From the NCBI RefSeq assembly GCF_900155475.1, contig NZ_FXAM01000001.1, forward strand, positions 1,785,501 to 1,849,500: a stretch of 64,000 bases of DNA, written 5' to 3'. The position numbers and the translations under genes were made by a program. Positions 28,490-39,081 of this stretch are shown piece by piece. How positions within the stretch are numbered: the stretch's first letter is position 1; each line of letters starts with the position of its first letter. The notes beneath the pieces are model-generated. The model ran no database searches, was not told where the DNA came from, and saw only the letters and a list, made by a program, of their open reading frames with translations. Source of the stretch: Methylomagnum ishizawai. Its GTDB lineage: Bacteria; Pseudomonadota; Gammaproteobacteria; Methylococcales; Methylococcaceae.

Positions 28490-28947
28490 ATGCGGTCCTG
28501 GACCTGCCCGACGAGGCCGCCACCCTCGAATTCGCCGCCCGGCTCTACCGCCATCTGCCGCCGGGCTGCCTGGTCTATCTGCACGGCAATCTCGGCGCGG
28601 GCAAAACCACCTTTGTGCGCGGTTGCCTACGCTCGACCGGCTTCACCGGCGCGGTGAAAAGCCCGACCTTCACCCTGGTCGAGGAATACGCGCTGCCCGA
28701 CCGCACCTTGTTCCATTTCGACCTATACCGGCTGAACGACCCGGAGGAACTGGAATGGATGGGTATCCGCGATTATCTCCGGCCCGGAGCCACCTGTTTC
28801 ATCGAATGGCCCGAACGCGGCGCGGGACTCCTGCCGGGGGCCGACCTGGATATCCGCCTGGAAATCCTGGGGCCAAGCCGCCGCGCCACGTTGGCGGCGA
28901 CGAGCGAACAGGGCAGGGCGATCCTGGCCGCGTGGGCGGCGGGGTGA
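28486..28947 (+). CDS. tsaE: tRNA threonylcarbamoyladenosine biosynthesis ATPase
   Basis: TsaE is the ATPase that works with TsaB and TsaD to place t6A at position 37 of ANN-decoding tRNAs. The 153-residue protein carries the Walker A motif LHGNLGAGKTTFVRG near residue 35, the signature VKSPTFTLVEEYAL near 62, FHFDLYRLNDPEELEW near 82 and CFIEWPERG near 105. The length is typical. Its start overlaps the nnrDE stop by four bases and the amidase gene follows 105 bp downstream, the arrangement common in gammaproteobacteria. Confidence 0.96.
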   Translation: MNAVLDLPDEAATLEFAARLYRHLPPGCLVYLHGNLGAGKTTFVRGCLRSTGFTGAVKSPTFTLVEEYALPDRTLFHFDLYRLNDPEELEWMGIRDYLRPGATCFIEWPERGAGLLPGADLDIRLEILGPSRRATLAATSEQGRAILAAWAAG

Positions 28948-29052
28948 TGGAGTCGCCCCGGTGATTCGGTTTTGCGTAATAAGTCCCGCTCGAAAGCTTG
29001 CGTAGCGTGGAATGCGCGGCTATTTTTCCCAAGCGCTTCAGGGGTATCCAAC

Positions 29053-30228
29053 ATGAACAAAAAATCGGTATGGGGTGGTTTATTGTGGCTGGCCGTGTGG
29101 GTGTCCGGGGAATCCGGCGCGGCCGCGGTCTGGGTGAAATCGGTGCAATGGGGGGCGGGGCCGCATCCGCGTTTGATGGTGGATTTTAGCGGGGTGCCGG
29201 GGTATCGGGTGATCAACTTGGGAAGCGACGCGCCGCTCGCCATCGAACTGGCCGATACCGCCCTGGCCGGGGGCTTGGCACAACCGCCCGCCGCCCATCC
29301 GGTCGCGGCCCGGATCGGCTCCTTGCCCGGCAAGGCCAAAGGCAGTCTCCGCCTCCTGGTCGAGACCAAGCGCAACGCCCCCCATCAGGCCCGCATGGAG
29401 CAATGGCCCGACCACGCCCGCCTGACCGTGGAGTGGACCCCGTCCGCCGTCCCGGCACCCGCGGCTGCTTCCACCAATTCCGCCCGCGCCCGCGCCAAAC
29501 CGGTCCATTCCTTCGTGGTCGCCATCGACGCCGGGCACGGTGGCAAGGACACCGGGGCCATCGGACCCGGCGGCACCTTGGAAAAGAACGTGGTGATGGC
29601 GATTGCCCGCAAGTTGGCGTGGTATGTCCAGGCCGAGCCGGGGATGAAGGCGGTCTTGGTGCGGCGCGGCGATGAGTTCGTCGATCTGCGCCACCGCGCC
29701 GCCATCGCCCGTAAGGTGCGGGCCGATTTGTTCGTGTCCATTCATGCCGACGCCTATACCGACGGCGGGGTGAAGGGTTCCTCGGTGTATACGCTGTCGG
29801 AACACGGCGCGTCCAGCGAGGCGGCGCGGTGGCTGGCCGACAGCGAGAACGCCGCCTTGGTGGGCGGTCCCAAGCTCAAGGACAAGAACAAACTGCTGGC
29901 CTCGGTGCTGGTGGACCTGTCCAAGAACGCCACCCTGGATGCCAGCGACAAGGCGGCGGAAAAGGTATTGCGGGAACTCAGGAAGGATTTCGCCGTGCAT
30001 CACGACGAAGTGCAGAAGGCCGAGTTCGCGGTGCTGAAATCGCTGGACGTGCCGTCGATGCTGGTCGAGACCGCCTTCATCTCCAACCCGGAGGAGGAAC
30101 GCAACCTGACCAACAACGCCCACCAGGACCGGGTGGCGCGTTCGGTGTTCCGGGGAATCAGGGCTTATTGCGCGGAGTCGCGTCGGAGCGCGGGGGCGGC
30201 GGGGTTGCGGGTGGCGGAAGTGCCCTGA
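29053..30228 (+). CDS. amiC: N-acetylmuramoyl-L-alanine amidase with AMIN domain
   Basis: This periplasmic amidase cleaves the amide between muramic acid and the stem peptide to split septal peptidoglycan during division. The 391-residue protein starts at ATG 29053 with a signal peptide (SVWGGLLWLAVWVSGESGAAA). An AMIN domain follows (residues 25-130), then a Pro/Ala-rich linker and an Amidase_3 domain. Zinc ligands and catalytic residues are visible in VVAIDAGHGGKDTGA, GTLEKNVVMAIA, LFVSIHADA and SMLVETAFISN. E. coli AmiB and AmiC share this layout, so amiC is used as a class label. No LysM repeats are present at the C-terminus. Confidence 0.92.
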   Translation: MNKKSVWGGLLWLAVWVSGESGAAAVWVKSVQWGAGPHPRLMVDFSGVPGYRVINLGSDAPLAIELADTALAGGLAQPPAAHPVAARIGSLPGKAKGSLRLLVETKRNAPHQARMEQWPDHARLTVEWTPSAVPAPAAASTNSARARAKPVHSFVVAIDAGHGGKDTGAIGPGGTLEKNVVMAIARKLAWYVQAEPGMKAVLVRRGDEFVDLRHRAAIARKVRADLFVSIHADAYTDGGVKGSSVYTLSEHGASSEAARWLADSENAALVGGPKLKDKNKLLASVLVDLSKNATLDASDKAAEKVLRELRKDFAVHHDEVQKAEFAVLKSLDVPSMLVETAFISNPEEERNLTNNAHQDRVARSVFRGIRAYCAESRRSAGAAGLRVAEVP

Positions 30229-30250
30229 GGATTTCCCGCAGTCGATTTGC

Positions 30251-30283
30251 AAAAGCCCCGGTGGTGAGAGCGGGGCTTTTTTG
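30251..30283 (+). terminator. Rho-independent terminator of the nnr-tsaE-amiC operon
   Basis: A perfect 10-bp stem (AAAAGCCCCG with CGGGGCTTTT), loop of 10 bases, is followed by further T. It lies 23 bp after the amidase stop. Confidence 0.85.
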
Positions 30284-30309
30284 TGCCCAAAGTGATGGGG
30301 TTTGGGTAT

Positions 30310-31236
30310 TCAAGGGGTATTCGACGGTGGCGCAGGGGCTAGGAAACTCGATAGTTGCTCCACCAAAAATGCCGGCGCTTCTTCCGGCACGAAATGGCCG
30401 CTGTCTTCGGCGATGGCCGACTTGATAATATCGGCCTTGGCTTGCAGCGCCTTGGAAAGCTTGTCGGCAACCCCGTAGCGTCCGGCAACGGCTAGGACGG
30501 GCATGGCGAATTTCTGATCCGCATAGGCCGCGACGAACTGGGCATCGTCCAGCAAGGCGCGGTAATAATTGAACCCGGCGGTCATGCCGCCTGGGCGGGC
30601 ATAATGCTTGGCATATTCGTCTATGGCCTGCGGGGTAATGGCCTGTTTTCGATGCGCCCATTGCTTGATTTGCGCCGCGATATATTCCCGCTCCCGGTTT
30701 TTGGTCAGCATCTCTGGAAAACCCGCTGCCATGTGGAATCCATAATGCCACATGCCACCCTTGGCGGAATCCATATTCTCGGTTCCGGGCGGCATGCAAT
30801 CCACTAGGACCAACTTGGCTACCAATTCGGGATGGACCAGGCCGAGGACATAGGCCGCTTTGCCGCCCATGTCGTGGCCCACGACGAAGGCCGGACCCCT
30901 GCCCAAATGCTGGATCAGCGCCGCTATATCATTGGCGATAGTCGGCTTGTCATATCCCGTCCGGGTTTTTTCCGAGAGTCCCAGGCCGCGCAAATCCGGG
31001 GCGACGACGGTATATTTCCCGGCGAGCATCGGCATGATCCGGTGCCATTCATACCAAGTTTGCGGCCAGCCATGTAATAGGAGCAGCAGCGGGCCTTTTC
31101 CCATTTTTACATAATGCATTTGGATGCCATTCACCTGCGCGAATCCGCTCTTCGCGCCTTTGGGCAAGGGGTTGGCTTGGGCCGGAATAACCAGGCATGA
31201 CAGGGCTAATAATAACGGGGGTATTAGTTTCTTCAT
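30310..31236 (-). CDS. Secreted alpha/beta hydrolase, epoxide hydrolase/dehalogenase-like
   Basis: The product has 308 residues from ATG 31236, with a cleavable signal peptide (KKLIPPLLLALSCLVIPAQA). The alpha/beta-hydrolase core shows the oxyanion motif LLLLHGWPQTWYEWHRIMP, VVAPDLRGLGLSEKT, and the nucleophile elbow VVGHDMGGKAA where the nucleophile is Asp, as in epoxide hydrolases and haloalkane or haloacid dehalogenases. A cap domain follows, and the catalytic His is in EDSGHFVPEEAPAFLVEQ. Asp as nucleophile argues against a serine esterase. Substrate unknown; export to the periplasm is unusual for epoxide hydrolases but seen in some. It stands alone, convergent with the amidase. Confidence 0.83.
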   Translation of the reverse strand: MKKLIPPLLLALSCLVIPAQANPLPKGAKSGFAQVNGIQMHYVKMGKGPLLLLLHGWPQTWYEWHRIMPMLAGKYTVVAPDLRGLGLSEKTRTGYDKPTIANDIAALIQHLGRGPAFVVGHDMGGKAAYVLGLVHPELVAKLVLVDCMPPGTENMDSAKGGMWHYGFHMAAGFPEMLTKNREREYIAAQIKQWAHRKQAITPQAIDEYAKHYARPGGMTAGFNYYRALLDDAQFVAAYADQKFAMPVLAVAGRYGVADKLSKALQAKADIIKSAIAEDSGHFVPEEAPAFLVEQLSSFLAPAPPSNTP

Positions 31237-31550
31237 GGGTGGATCGAACTGGGTGGCGGGAGTTGAACATCGGTTTTTGCGCTTTGGCGTTGGTACGCGC
31301 CAAGGCGGTCGGTGATTTGCCAATGCCCGGCGGGTTTATCGCCCTCGAAACCAGCGGGTCGGTATTGTCGGCTCACCGCCGGGTTATTGCTTGCGCCCGT
31401 TTATAATACCAGTCCCCATGTCCGCTCCGCCTTCGCTATTATGCGGCCCAGCCATAAGCGATACACATCCAGACCCCGCAGTGGCAAACACGGTACCGAA
31501 ACCGCCCTCAAATGGTTAAAAACCACCTTTCCAATACCCTGAATATTCCC
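31237..31550. other. Intergenic region, 314 bp
   Basis: This is the gap between the divergent hydrolase and ABC permease genes. No gene, repeat or strong hairpin is evident. It should hold both promoters, and no remnant of the missing ABC partners is visible. Confidence 0.5.
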
Positions 31551-32381
31551 ATGCCCGGCTTCCGCGTCGTCCTCCAATCCACCCTCCTACACCTCGCCCT
31601 CGTCGCCGCCGCCGTCCTCACCCTGTTCCCCCTGCTGTGGATGGTCGCGGTTTCCCTGATGTCGCCGGACGAGGCCAACCGCTTCCCGCCGCCGCTTTGG
31701 CCGGAACAACCCAGCCTCGCCCATTACCGCGCCCTGTTCGCCCGGCTCGATATCGCCCGCTACGCCTTCAACAGCCTCGCCGTCGCCACGGCGGTGACGG
31801 CGCTCTCGCTCCTGTTCAATGCCCTGGCCGGTTACGCCTTCGCCAAGCTGCGCTTCCGGGGCCGCGACCGGCTGTTCGGGGGCTTGCTGGCGGCGATGGT
31901 GATTCCGTCCCAGGTCGCCATGCTGCCCTTGTTCCTGCTGCTGAAAAGCCTGGGGCTGGTCAACAGCTTCGGCGGCGTCGTCGTCCCCGGACTCGCCAGT
32001 ATCTTCGGCATCTTCCTGATCCGCCAATACGCGCTGTCCATCCCCGACAGCCTGCTCGACGCCGCCCGCATCGACGGCGCGGGCGAATTCCGCATCTTCT
32101 GGTCGTTGGTGCTGCCGCTGTGCCGCCCGATCCTGGTGACGCTCGCCATCTTCACCTTCATGGGCACCTGGAACGATTTCATGTGGCCCTTGGTGATCCT
32201 CACCGACAGCCAGCGCTATACCTTGCCGGTGGCCCTCGCCAACCTCATGGGCGAACGCGCGCTGGATATGGAATTGATGATGGCGGGGGCGGTGCTGACC
32301 GTGCTGCCGGTGGTGGCGTTGTTCCTGGCTTTGCAGAAGTACTACATCGAAGGCTTGGTGCTGGGCGGCGTCAAGGAATAG
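31551..32381 (+). CDS. MalG-type carbohydrate ABC transporter permease (orphan)
   Basis: The product has 276 residues with about six transmembrane helices. It fits the MalG/UgpE class of sugar permeases: an opening helix (LLHLALVAAAVLTLFPLLWM), then ALAGYAFAKLRFRGRD, a membrane core, and the EAA loop DAARIDGAGEFRIFWSLVLP that contacts the ATPase. The end QKYYIEGLVLGGVKE is typical of this class. ATG 31551 is chosen because the extra upstream codons do not resemble the family. A working importer also needs a second permease, an ATPase and a binding protein, none of which lies nearby, so its partners must be elsewhere or the gene is a leftover. Confidence 0.85.
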   Translation: MPGFRVVLQSTLLHLALVAAAVLTLFPLLWMVAVSLMSPDEANRFPPPLWPEQPSLAHYRALFARLDIARYAFNSLAVATAVTALSLLFNALAGYAFAKLRFRGRDRLFGGLLAAMVIPSQVAMLPLFLLLKSLGLVNSFGGVVVPGLASIFGIFLIRQYALSIPDSLLDAARIDGAGEFRIFWSLVLPLCRPILVTLAIFTFMGTWNDFMWPLVILTDSQRYTLPVALANLMGERALDMELMMAGAVLTVLPVVALFLALQKYYIEGLVLGGVKE

Positions 32382-32397
32382 CCCAAACGGCGGGCAC

Positions 32398-32426
32398 AAA
32401 AAAGCCGGGGCGAACCCCGGCTTTTT
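32398..32426. terminator. Bidirectional terminator between the permease and fba genes
   Basis: The stem AGCCGGGG / CCCCGGCT has a CGAA loop, preceded by six A and followed by five T, so it works on both strands. It sits between two convergent genes. Confidence 0.88.
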
Positions 32427-32449
32427 CCGTCCTTAACGGTGGCGGACGC

Positions 32450-33529
<1,080 letters not shown>

Positions 33530-33598
33530 GGGAAGCCCTATCTACAACGGGTTGGAAAGCCGGGCATTATAGCCGAAACGGGTTGCGCCACGACAGGG

Positions 33599-33647
33599 AA
33601 AACGGGGGCGGGCCGGTGGTTCTTGGGGTTCCACCCCGGCCCGCCCC
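33599..33647 (-). terminator. Terminator-like hairpin closing the RAMP cassette
   Basis: A GC-rich stem (GGGGCGGGCCGG near 33605 with CCGGCCCGCCCC near 33636) with a small bulge is followed on the minus strand by TTTT. It lies 9 bp after the stop of the last cassette gene. Confidence 0.6.
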
Positions 33648-33655
33648 GGAGGCGC

Positions 33656-35587
33656 TCAGGGTTCGTAATCTTCCAATACGTAGAAATTCTCCCGCTTCTT
33701 GGCCTCGACGAAATCGTTGCGCCGGGTTTGGTGGTCGAGGACCATGGGGTTCAGGTGCCGTCCTTCGCCGATGGAGGAATCGGCCATCGCCAGGAGGGTG
33801 GTGATCTGGTGCGAATTGCGCCAGCCGCCCGGTTCCTGGTCGCGGCAGGCTTGTTCCATGGTGGCGCAGAACATCAGCCCGCATTGTTGCAGCACCCGGC
33901 CCGCCGGTTCGGTGGGCAGGCCGGGGTCGTTGGCTTGGAGCTTGACCCGGTCCAGTTCGAGGCGGACCTGCCCGAATCCCAGGGGCTTGCCCGTGCCCAG
34001 TTGGTGGACGAGGTTGCGGTCGCCGTTCCAGGTCAAGGCCCAGACCAGGCCGCCCAGTTCTTCCGGCTTGAGGTTGTGGAACCTGAGCTTGCCTTTGAAG
34101 GTGGCCCCGGTCTTGAGCGGATGCAGGGTGGAAGTCACCTTACTGGGTTGCAGGCAGCGCGGCGGATGGAAGGGCTTGCTGGGATAGCGCTTCCAGCCCC
34201 TGAGTTCGGCGAATTCGTCCATCAGGGTGGTGTAGCCCTGCGCTTCGGGGTCGAGTTGCATCCCGTTGGCGGCGGTGGCTTGGCGGATGTAGTTGGGGTA
34301 ATAGCTGGGCTTGGGGCTGTTGAGGATGACGGTCACGCTGTCGCCGAAGCGGGCGTCGTCGGAGAAGGCGGCCCCGAACGACACCCGGCTTTTCAGGCCG
34401 CGGCGGCCCTGGGCCTCGGCCTGGGTGCAGCCGAACAGCGTCTCCACGAAATCCAGCCGGCCCTGTTCGCAATGGTCCTCGGAAGAATTGCGCAGGGCGT
34501 CGTGGATCGACAACTTGTAGGGCAGCTTGAACATCTGCGCCAAGCCCAGCGAGGCGATGCGGCCGCCCTCGTAGATGAAGAACACCGGGATGGCGTCGCC
34601 CGATTGCCAATGGCGCTGCTTCCAGTATTCCCAATCCTTGGAATCCTCGTGGATTTTGAGGAAGCCGCGCATCACGTCCTTGCTGGGTTCGATGGGGTGT
34701 TGCTCGGTCTGGTAGAACAGGAATTCCATGTGCTTGCGCGGGCTGGGCTGGCCGGTCAGCACCAAACGGCCCTTGCGCCGGCCATGGCCGATCTGGGCGG
34801 CTTTGCTGTAGCGCAGCAGGTTGCCGCGGCTGTGGGGATGGTCGCGCAACGGGCCGGGCTCGAAGCGGATGTCCGGCCTCCCGCCCAATTCCTCCCATTT
34901 GCGGTATTTGGCCTGGGCGCTGCGTTGGCTGTCGTCGAGCTTACCCAACACGAAATCCTTGAATTCGCGGCCCGCGTCCGGACCCAGCAGGGCGGTCAAA
35001 TCGTCGTGTTCGATGCGCGAATGGCGGCAGGGATAGACCTTCCACACCCCCTGCTCGAAGCGCAACCAACCGGTTTCGGCGCGGGCGCGGTAGGCTCGGC
35101 CCACCTTCTCGGTCATGGCCTTGGCGTAGGCGGGCATCCCGCCCGAGAGGTCGCGTATTCCCAGGTGGCGGTCGTCGATCAGGTGCATCTTGCCGAAGGT
35201 GGCGATTTCCAGGACGTTGCGGATCATACCGCGCAGGCTGGAACCGGGGATCATGGGACGGCCATCGGGGGCGATGATGAAGCGCTTCTCGCCGACCTCC
35301 TGCTCGTGGGCCACCAGCAGGGGCGATTCGGTGTGGAGCGTGAATTCCAGGGTGCCGCTGATGCCGTCCGAGAACGGCAGGTCGTGGCTGGCGGACGCGC
35401 TCCACGGCGGAAAATACACCCAATCGGCCAGCGGTACGAAGTTATACGGGGCTTGGATGCCGCGCAGGGCGGCGGCGGGGCGGGGGATGGCGTTCATATT
35501 GGGTTTGCTGAACTCGCGCTTGGAGTGGGGCGCATTCTGCGCGGACGGGTTGGCCCTGGAATCGCGGTGTTGGATGGGACGGTTCAT
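33656..35587 (-). CDS. TIGR03986-like CRISPR-associated RAMP protein
   Basis: The product has 643 residues and is the last gene of the cassette. After a variable N-terminus it shows a RAMP (RRM-like) start, GTLEFTLHTESPLLVAHE, then PMIPGSSLRGMIRNVLEIA and DRHLGIRDLSGGM, the pattern of TIGR03986 proteins. A second RAMP-like half ends with GTGKPLGFGQVRLELDRV, whose Gly-rich loop is typical of Cas7/Cas5-type folds that bind crRNA. At the place where slicing Cas7 proteins have a catalytic Asp it reads VGEKRFIIAPDG, so it is probably non-cutting. In known type III loci TIGR03986 proteins accompany Csx10, as here. ATG 35587 has AAGG 8 bases upstream. Confidence 0.82.
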   Translation of the reverse strand: MNRPIQHRDSRANPSAQNAPHSKREFSKPNMNAIPRPAAALRGIQAPYNFVPLADWVYFPPWSASASHDLPFSDGISGTLEFTLHTESPLLVAHEQEVGEKRFIIAPDGRPMIPGSSLRGMIRNVLEIATFGKMHLIDDRHLGIRDLSGGMPAYAKAMTEKVGRAYRARAETGWLRFEQGVWKVYPCRHSRIEHDDLTALLGPDAGREFKDFVLGKLDDSQRSAQAKYRKWEELGGRPDIRFEPGPLRDHPHSRGNLLRYSKAAQIGHGRRKGRLVLTGQPSPRKHMEFLFYQTEQHPIEPSKDVMRGFLKIHEDSKDWEYWKQRHWQSGDAIPVFFIYEGGRIASLGLAQMFKLPYKLSIHDALRNSSEDHCEQGRLDFVETLFGCTQAEAQGRRGLKSRVSFGAAFSDDARFGDSVTVILNSPKPSYYPNYIRQATAANGMQLDPEAQGYTTLMDEFAELRGWKRYPSKPFHPPRCLQPSKVTSTLHPLKTGATFKGKLRFHNLKPEELGGLVWALTWNGDRNLVHQLGTGKPLGFGQVRLELDRVKLQANDPGLPTEPAGRVLQQCGLMFCATMEQACRDQEPGGWRNSHQITTLLAMADSSIGEGRHLNPMVLDHQTRRNDFVEAKKRENFYVLEDYEP

Positions 35588-35621
35588 GGAGGATACCTTG
35601 GGCTGGGAGATTGAAAGAGGC

Positions 35622-36143
35622 CTAGGCGAATCCGAGCAAACGGGCGGCGAACTGACGCCAGCCCGAGTCCTCGTCGTAGCGCCAATACACCCGGTAGCGC
35701 AGGTGGGCGCCGAAGGCTTGGCCGGTGGCGGGCAGGTGGTCGACCCCGGCCAGGGATCGCTCCTGGCTGAGGTGGCCGCCGTCCGCGGCGGGGATGTCGG
35801 TGATATGGGTCAAGCGCCAGCCCTCGGCGACCCGGCGGACCCACAGGCTGCCGCGCGCGCCCGCCAACTCCCCGGCCAGGATGGGGTCGAAATCGCCATC
35901 GGGACCGGGCCGGGATGCGCCCCCGAGGACCAGGGCCAGCCGGGATTGGCGTTCCAACCAGCCGGCCTGGGCGTCGAAGCCCCGGATGGCCTGTTCCACC
36001 GTGTCCGGGTCGGTGGCGAGGCTGGATTCCAGGCGGACCACGCAGGGCACCAGGTCCGGGAGTCCCGGCGGGCCGAATTCCCGCCAGGCCTGGGCCAGTT
36101 TGAGTTTCCGCCAATCTTCGGCGGTGCGGTGGGCGCGGTTCAT
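35622..36143 (-). CDS. Small RAMP-cassette protein in the Csx19 (TIGR03984-like) position
   Basis: The product has 173 residues. Its ATG (36143) overlaps the stop of the Cas7-Cas7 gene as ATGA and has AAGGAG 8 bases upstream, so the start is secure. Visible pieces are LVPCVVRLESSLATDPDTV, GSLWVRRVAEGWRLTHITDI, LSQERSLAGVDHLPATGQAF and a final LRYRVYWRYDEDSG. The size, the place between a Cas7 fusion and a TIGR03986 gene, and the ending recall Csx19/TIGR03984 proteins of type III-D loci. The match is weak and I assign it mostly by position. It could instead be a small subunit analogous to Cas11. It lies 35 bp upstream of the TIGR03986-like gene. Confidence 0.6.
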   Translation of the reverse strand: MNRAHRTAEDWRKLKLAQAWREFGPPGLPDLVPCVVRLESSLATDPDTVEQAIRGFDAQAGWLERQSRLALVLGGASRPGPDGDFDPILAGELAGARGSLWVRRVAEGWRLTHITDIPAADGGHLSQERSLAGVDHLPATGQAFGAHLRYRVYWRYDEDSGWRQFAARLLGFA

Positions 36144-37549
36144 GGGGTGGACTCCTTGAGTTCGTCGCGGACGATATCGCCCTGGAAATAGCCCAGACCC
36201 CGCGCACTGGCCGCGCCCAGGGCCAGACGGCCTTCGAGCAGGTCGTCCAGGGTGGCGCGGAACGCCTGCCTCACCGTCTTGGGGGCGCCCCGCCAAATAT
36301 CCTTGGCGACCCGCAGCCGCAGTTGGAAAGCGTTGCCGTAGACCGCCTCTTCGCAATAGAACACCCCGTCGCGCACCCCGCCGGTGAAGCGGTCCAGGCT
36401 GTTATGGGCCAGCCGGAAGGTGGTGGGATCGTCGGCCACCGCGTCTTCGATCAACACATGGCCACCGCGGCCCCGGGCCGGGTCCGGGCCGCCGTGGCCG
36501 AACAGGTAGCGGGTGGCGGGATTGTGTTCGGGGGTTTCCTGTTCGAGGCGGCGGGGGTCGAGCCCGTCGGCGTAGTGCCGGGTCAGGCGGTTGTAATGGA
36601 AGGCCGTGCGGTGGGCCAGGGCGCCTTTGACCGCGCTGGCCGGGACGATCACCCGCCGCCGGGCCAGGTGTCCCCTGGCGCCGACCCAGGCCACCCGCTC
36701 CTCGGTATAAGGCAACGCCTCGCTGGACCGGGTGGCGTCCGTCACCGGGATATCGCCGCCACCGAAGCGCCAGAAATCTTCCGCCTCCAGGTTGAGGTCC
36801 AGCCGCAGCCAGTTTCCCGCCGGGCCGGGATTCGCCACCAATTCGATCTCGCGCAAGGTTTCGGCAGGCCGGTCCAGCCGCCGGGGATGGCGGGCATAGG
36901 CCCGGAAGTCCGCCGGTTCGCGCAGATCGAAGCGGCGCTCGGCATAGCGCTGGACATGTAATTGCCCATAACCGCGCCGGGTCGCCCCCCCGAGCCGGAA
37001 TTCGGCCCCGGCCAGCACCGCTTGCAGCGCTTCCCAGGCCGGGGCCAGGGCATCCCCGTCCCCGTCCCACAGGGCCATCTCGAAACTGAACCGATGTCCC
37101 GGCGCGACGAAGCGCTGTCCGAACCGGCCTTGGAATTGCGCCACGCCCCGGGTTCCCATGCGCATATGGTCGCGGTGGGGTAGTTCGTTGACCGCGAAGG
37201 CCGAGAGCAAGGGGTCGCGGGTCCAGGCGCGTTCCAGGTCCAGGCCGTCCATGGGGCGGTCGTGGCCGTCGTGGATATGCGCCCAGGTCACGGAAAGGGG
37301 CGAGGGCGTGCTGTCGTGGTCGCTGGCTTGGCCGAACACGGCCCGGGTGGCCGCAAGACCCAACCGCCGCGCCAAGGCGTGGCGCAGGGCGCCGGCCAGG
37401 GCGGTGCCGGGGATGGCCGGGAGGCCGTTGGCGTCGGTGACGACCTGGGTGTCGAACAAGGTGTTATGGCGCCCCGTGGACAACGACAAGGGACTGGTGG
37501 CTTCCAAGGTGATCCGCGCCAGGCGGAGGATGGGCGTGTTGGCCTGCAT
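36140..37549 (-). CDS. Tandem Cas7-Cas7 RAMP fusion
   Basis: This 469-residue protein contains two RAMP units. Unit 1 (about 1-215): ARITLEATSPLSLSTGRHN, LFDTQVVTDANGLPAIPGTA, then GALRHALARR and the Gly-rich LGGATRRGYGQLHV. Unit 2 (about 220-460): RRVIVPASAVKGALAHRTAF, YLFGHGG, a long strand region and LGAASARGLGYFQG. The Asp in LFDTQVVTD of unit 1 sits where Csm3-type Cas7 proteins place the target-RNA cutting Asp; unit 2 lacks it. In the predicted complex this fusion would supply two backbone subunits along a guide RNA. AGGAG lies 7 bases before the ATG, inside the end of the Csx10-like gene. Confidence 0.82.
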   Translation of the reverse strand: MQANTPILRLARITLEATSPLSLSTGRHNTLFDTQVVTDANGLPAIPGTALAGALRHALARRLGLAATRAVFGQASDHDSTPSPLSVTWAHIHDGHDRPMDGLDLERAWTRDPLLSAFAVNELPHRDHMRMGTRGVAQFQGRFGQRFVAPGHRFSFEMALWDGDGDALAPAWEALQAVLAGAEFRLGGATRRGYGQLHVQRYAERRFDLREPADFRAYARHPRRLDRPAETLREIELVANPGPAGNWLRLDLNLEAEDFWRFGGGDIPVTDATRSSEALPYTEERVAWVGARGHLARRRVIVPASAVKGALAHRTAFHYNRLTRHYADGLDPRRLEQETPEHNPATRYLFGHGGPDPARGRGGHVLIEDAVADDPTTFRLAHNSLDRFTGGVRDGVFYCEEAVYGNAFQLRLRVAKDIWRGAPKTVRQAFRATLDDLLEGRLALGAASARGLGYFQGDIVRDELKESTP

Positions 37550-37559
37550 CGGGGGACTC

Positions 37560-39081
37560 CTAAGGTTTGGCGGCGAGGCGGCGCTGGGCCAATTCGGCCA
37601 GGAGGCCGATGGCGCTGGGCGCGTCCTCGGGGCGTTCGGCCAGCTTGGTCTCCAGCCAATCGCGGTAGGTCAGGGGGTGGCCCGCCGCATTGGCGGTGGG
37701 CCGGTTCCAGTCTTCCGGATGGATGCGGCACACCGCGTTGGCGTCGCCGAACAAGGCTTCGCGCAATCGCCGGTGGCTATGGGGCGCGGCGGTGGCTTGG
37801 CGGGCCGCTTCCGCGACCCGGCCCCATTGCGAACGTCCGGGGGAAGCGGCTTGGTCTTCGCGCAGGCCGTTGAGGCGGCGGGCGTTGCGTTCCAATTGAT
37901 CCAACTCGGCCAGGGCTTGGCCGGCCCAATGGCGCATCCCGCCTTGCACCGAGCGGGTTTCCGCCGCGTCCAGCAGCCAGCGGGCCAGGGGATGGTCCGG
38001 TAGGCCGGGGGCCGGGGTGGCCGGGGTGGCCGGGGCCGTTTCCGCGAAACAGGGATGCCGGGTCGCCAGCAGGGCCGGGGCCAGGGCGCAACGGCCCAGT
38101 CCGGCCTCCCGGTGCAGCCCCAGCCCCCGCTCGACCCGCGCCGTCAAATCGGCCCAGGCCGCGGCGTCCAGGGGTTCGCGCAGCCGGTAGGCCAGCACCG
38201 AACCTTGGCTCAGTACCTGCCGTTCCGAGCCATAAAGCTGGTGGAAGCCGTTGTAGGGCGAATAGGCCCGGCTGGCGGCGAAGGTCTGGCGCGGCAGGGG
38301 ATCGGCGGGTGGCAACCCCAGGTCTTCCGCCGCCGGGGTCAGGGTCGGGAAGCCATGGCGGTCGTAGGCGGCGAGGTCGGAGAGCAGCCACAGGCTCAGT
38401 TCCGGCCCGGCCAAGTCCAGGCGTGGGGGATGCGCCAGCGGTTGGGCCACCGGCTCGCAACGGACCCGCCCGTATTGGGCCGAGCGCGAGCGTCCGAAAT
38501 GCAGGATGGGCCGCGCCGCGAAGAATGTTTCCAACGCCGTTACCAAGCCCGTGGCGACTTCCGCGTCGTAGGCGATCTCGCCCAGGAAGTGCTGCCCTTC
38601 GGCCAGGCTCTCGTAGCCGAACGTGCGTTCTTCCGCCGGGTGTCCGTTTTCGCGGGAAACCACGGTTTTCATGCGGAACAGCATCTTGGGTTTGAGGTAT
38701 TGGCCGGACAGGGCGACATAGCCCTGTGGCAAGGGCAGGGTCGCCGGGGGCGGGACGTCCGGGCACCCGTGCATGAGGTTGTGGACGTGGTCGGCCCTGA
38801 TCCGGCCCCGCTCGCACCAGCCGGGCTGGTCGGCGCTACGGTGCCAACACAGCGGTAAGGGCCAGGCCGGTTCCCCGTCCAGCGCGGGCAGGGCGTTGCC
38901 GAAGCGGACCTGGCCGGAGTGAAACAGGGTCCAGGCGTCGCGCCGCGACAGCGTCCGATACAGCACCGCCGCCACCGCGCCCAGAAGGTTGGCACCGGGC
39001 AGGTAATCGAGTCCGGGTTGTCCACCGGCTGAGGCCGCCCGGCTGCTGATGACCACTTCGTCCAACAGCTCGAAGCGCAAA

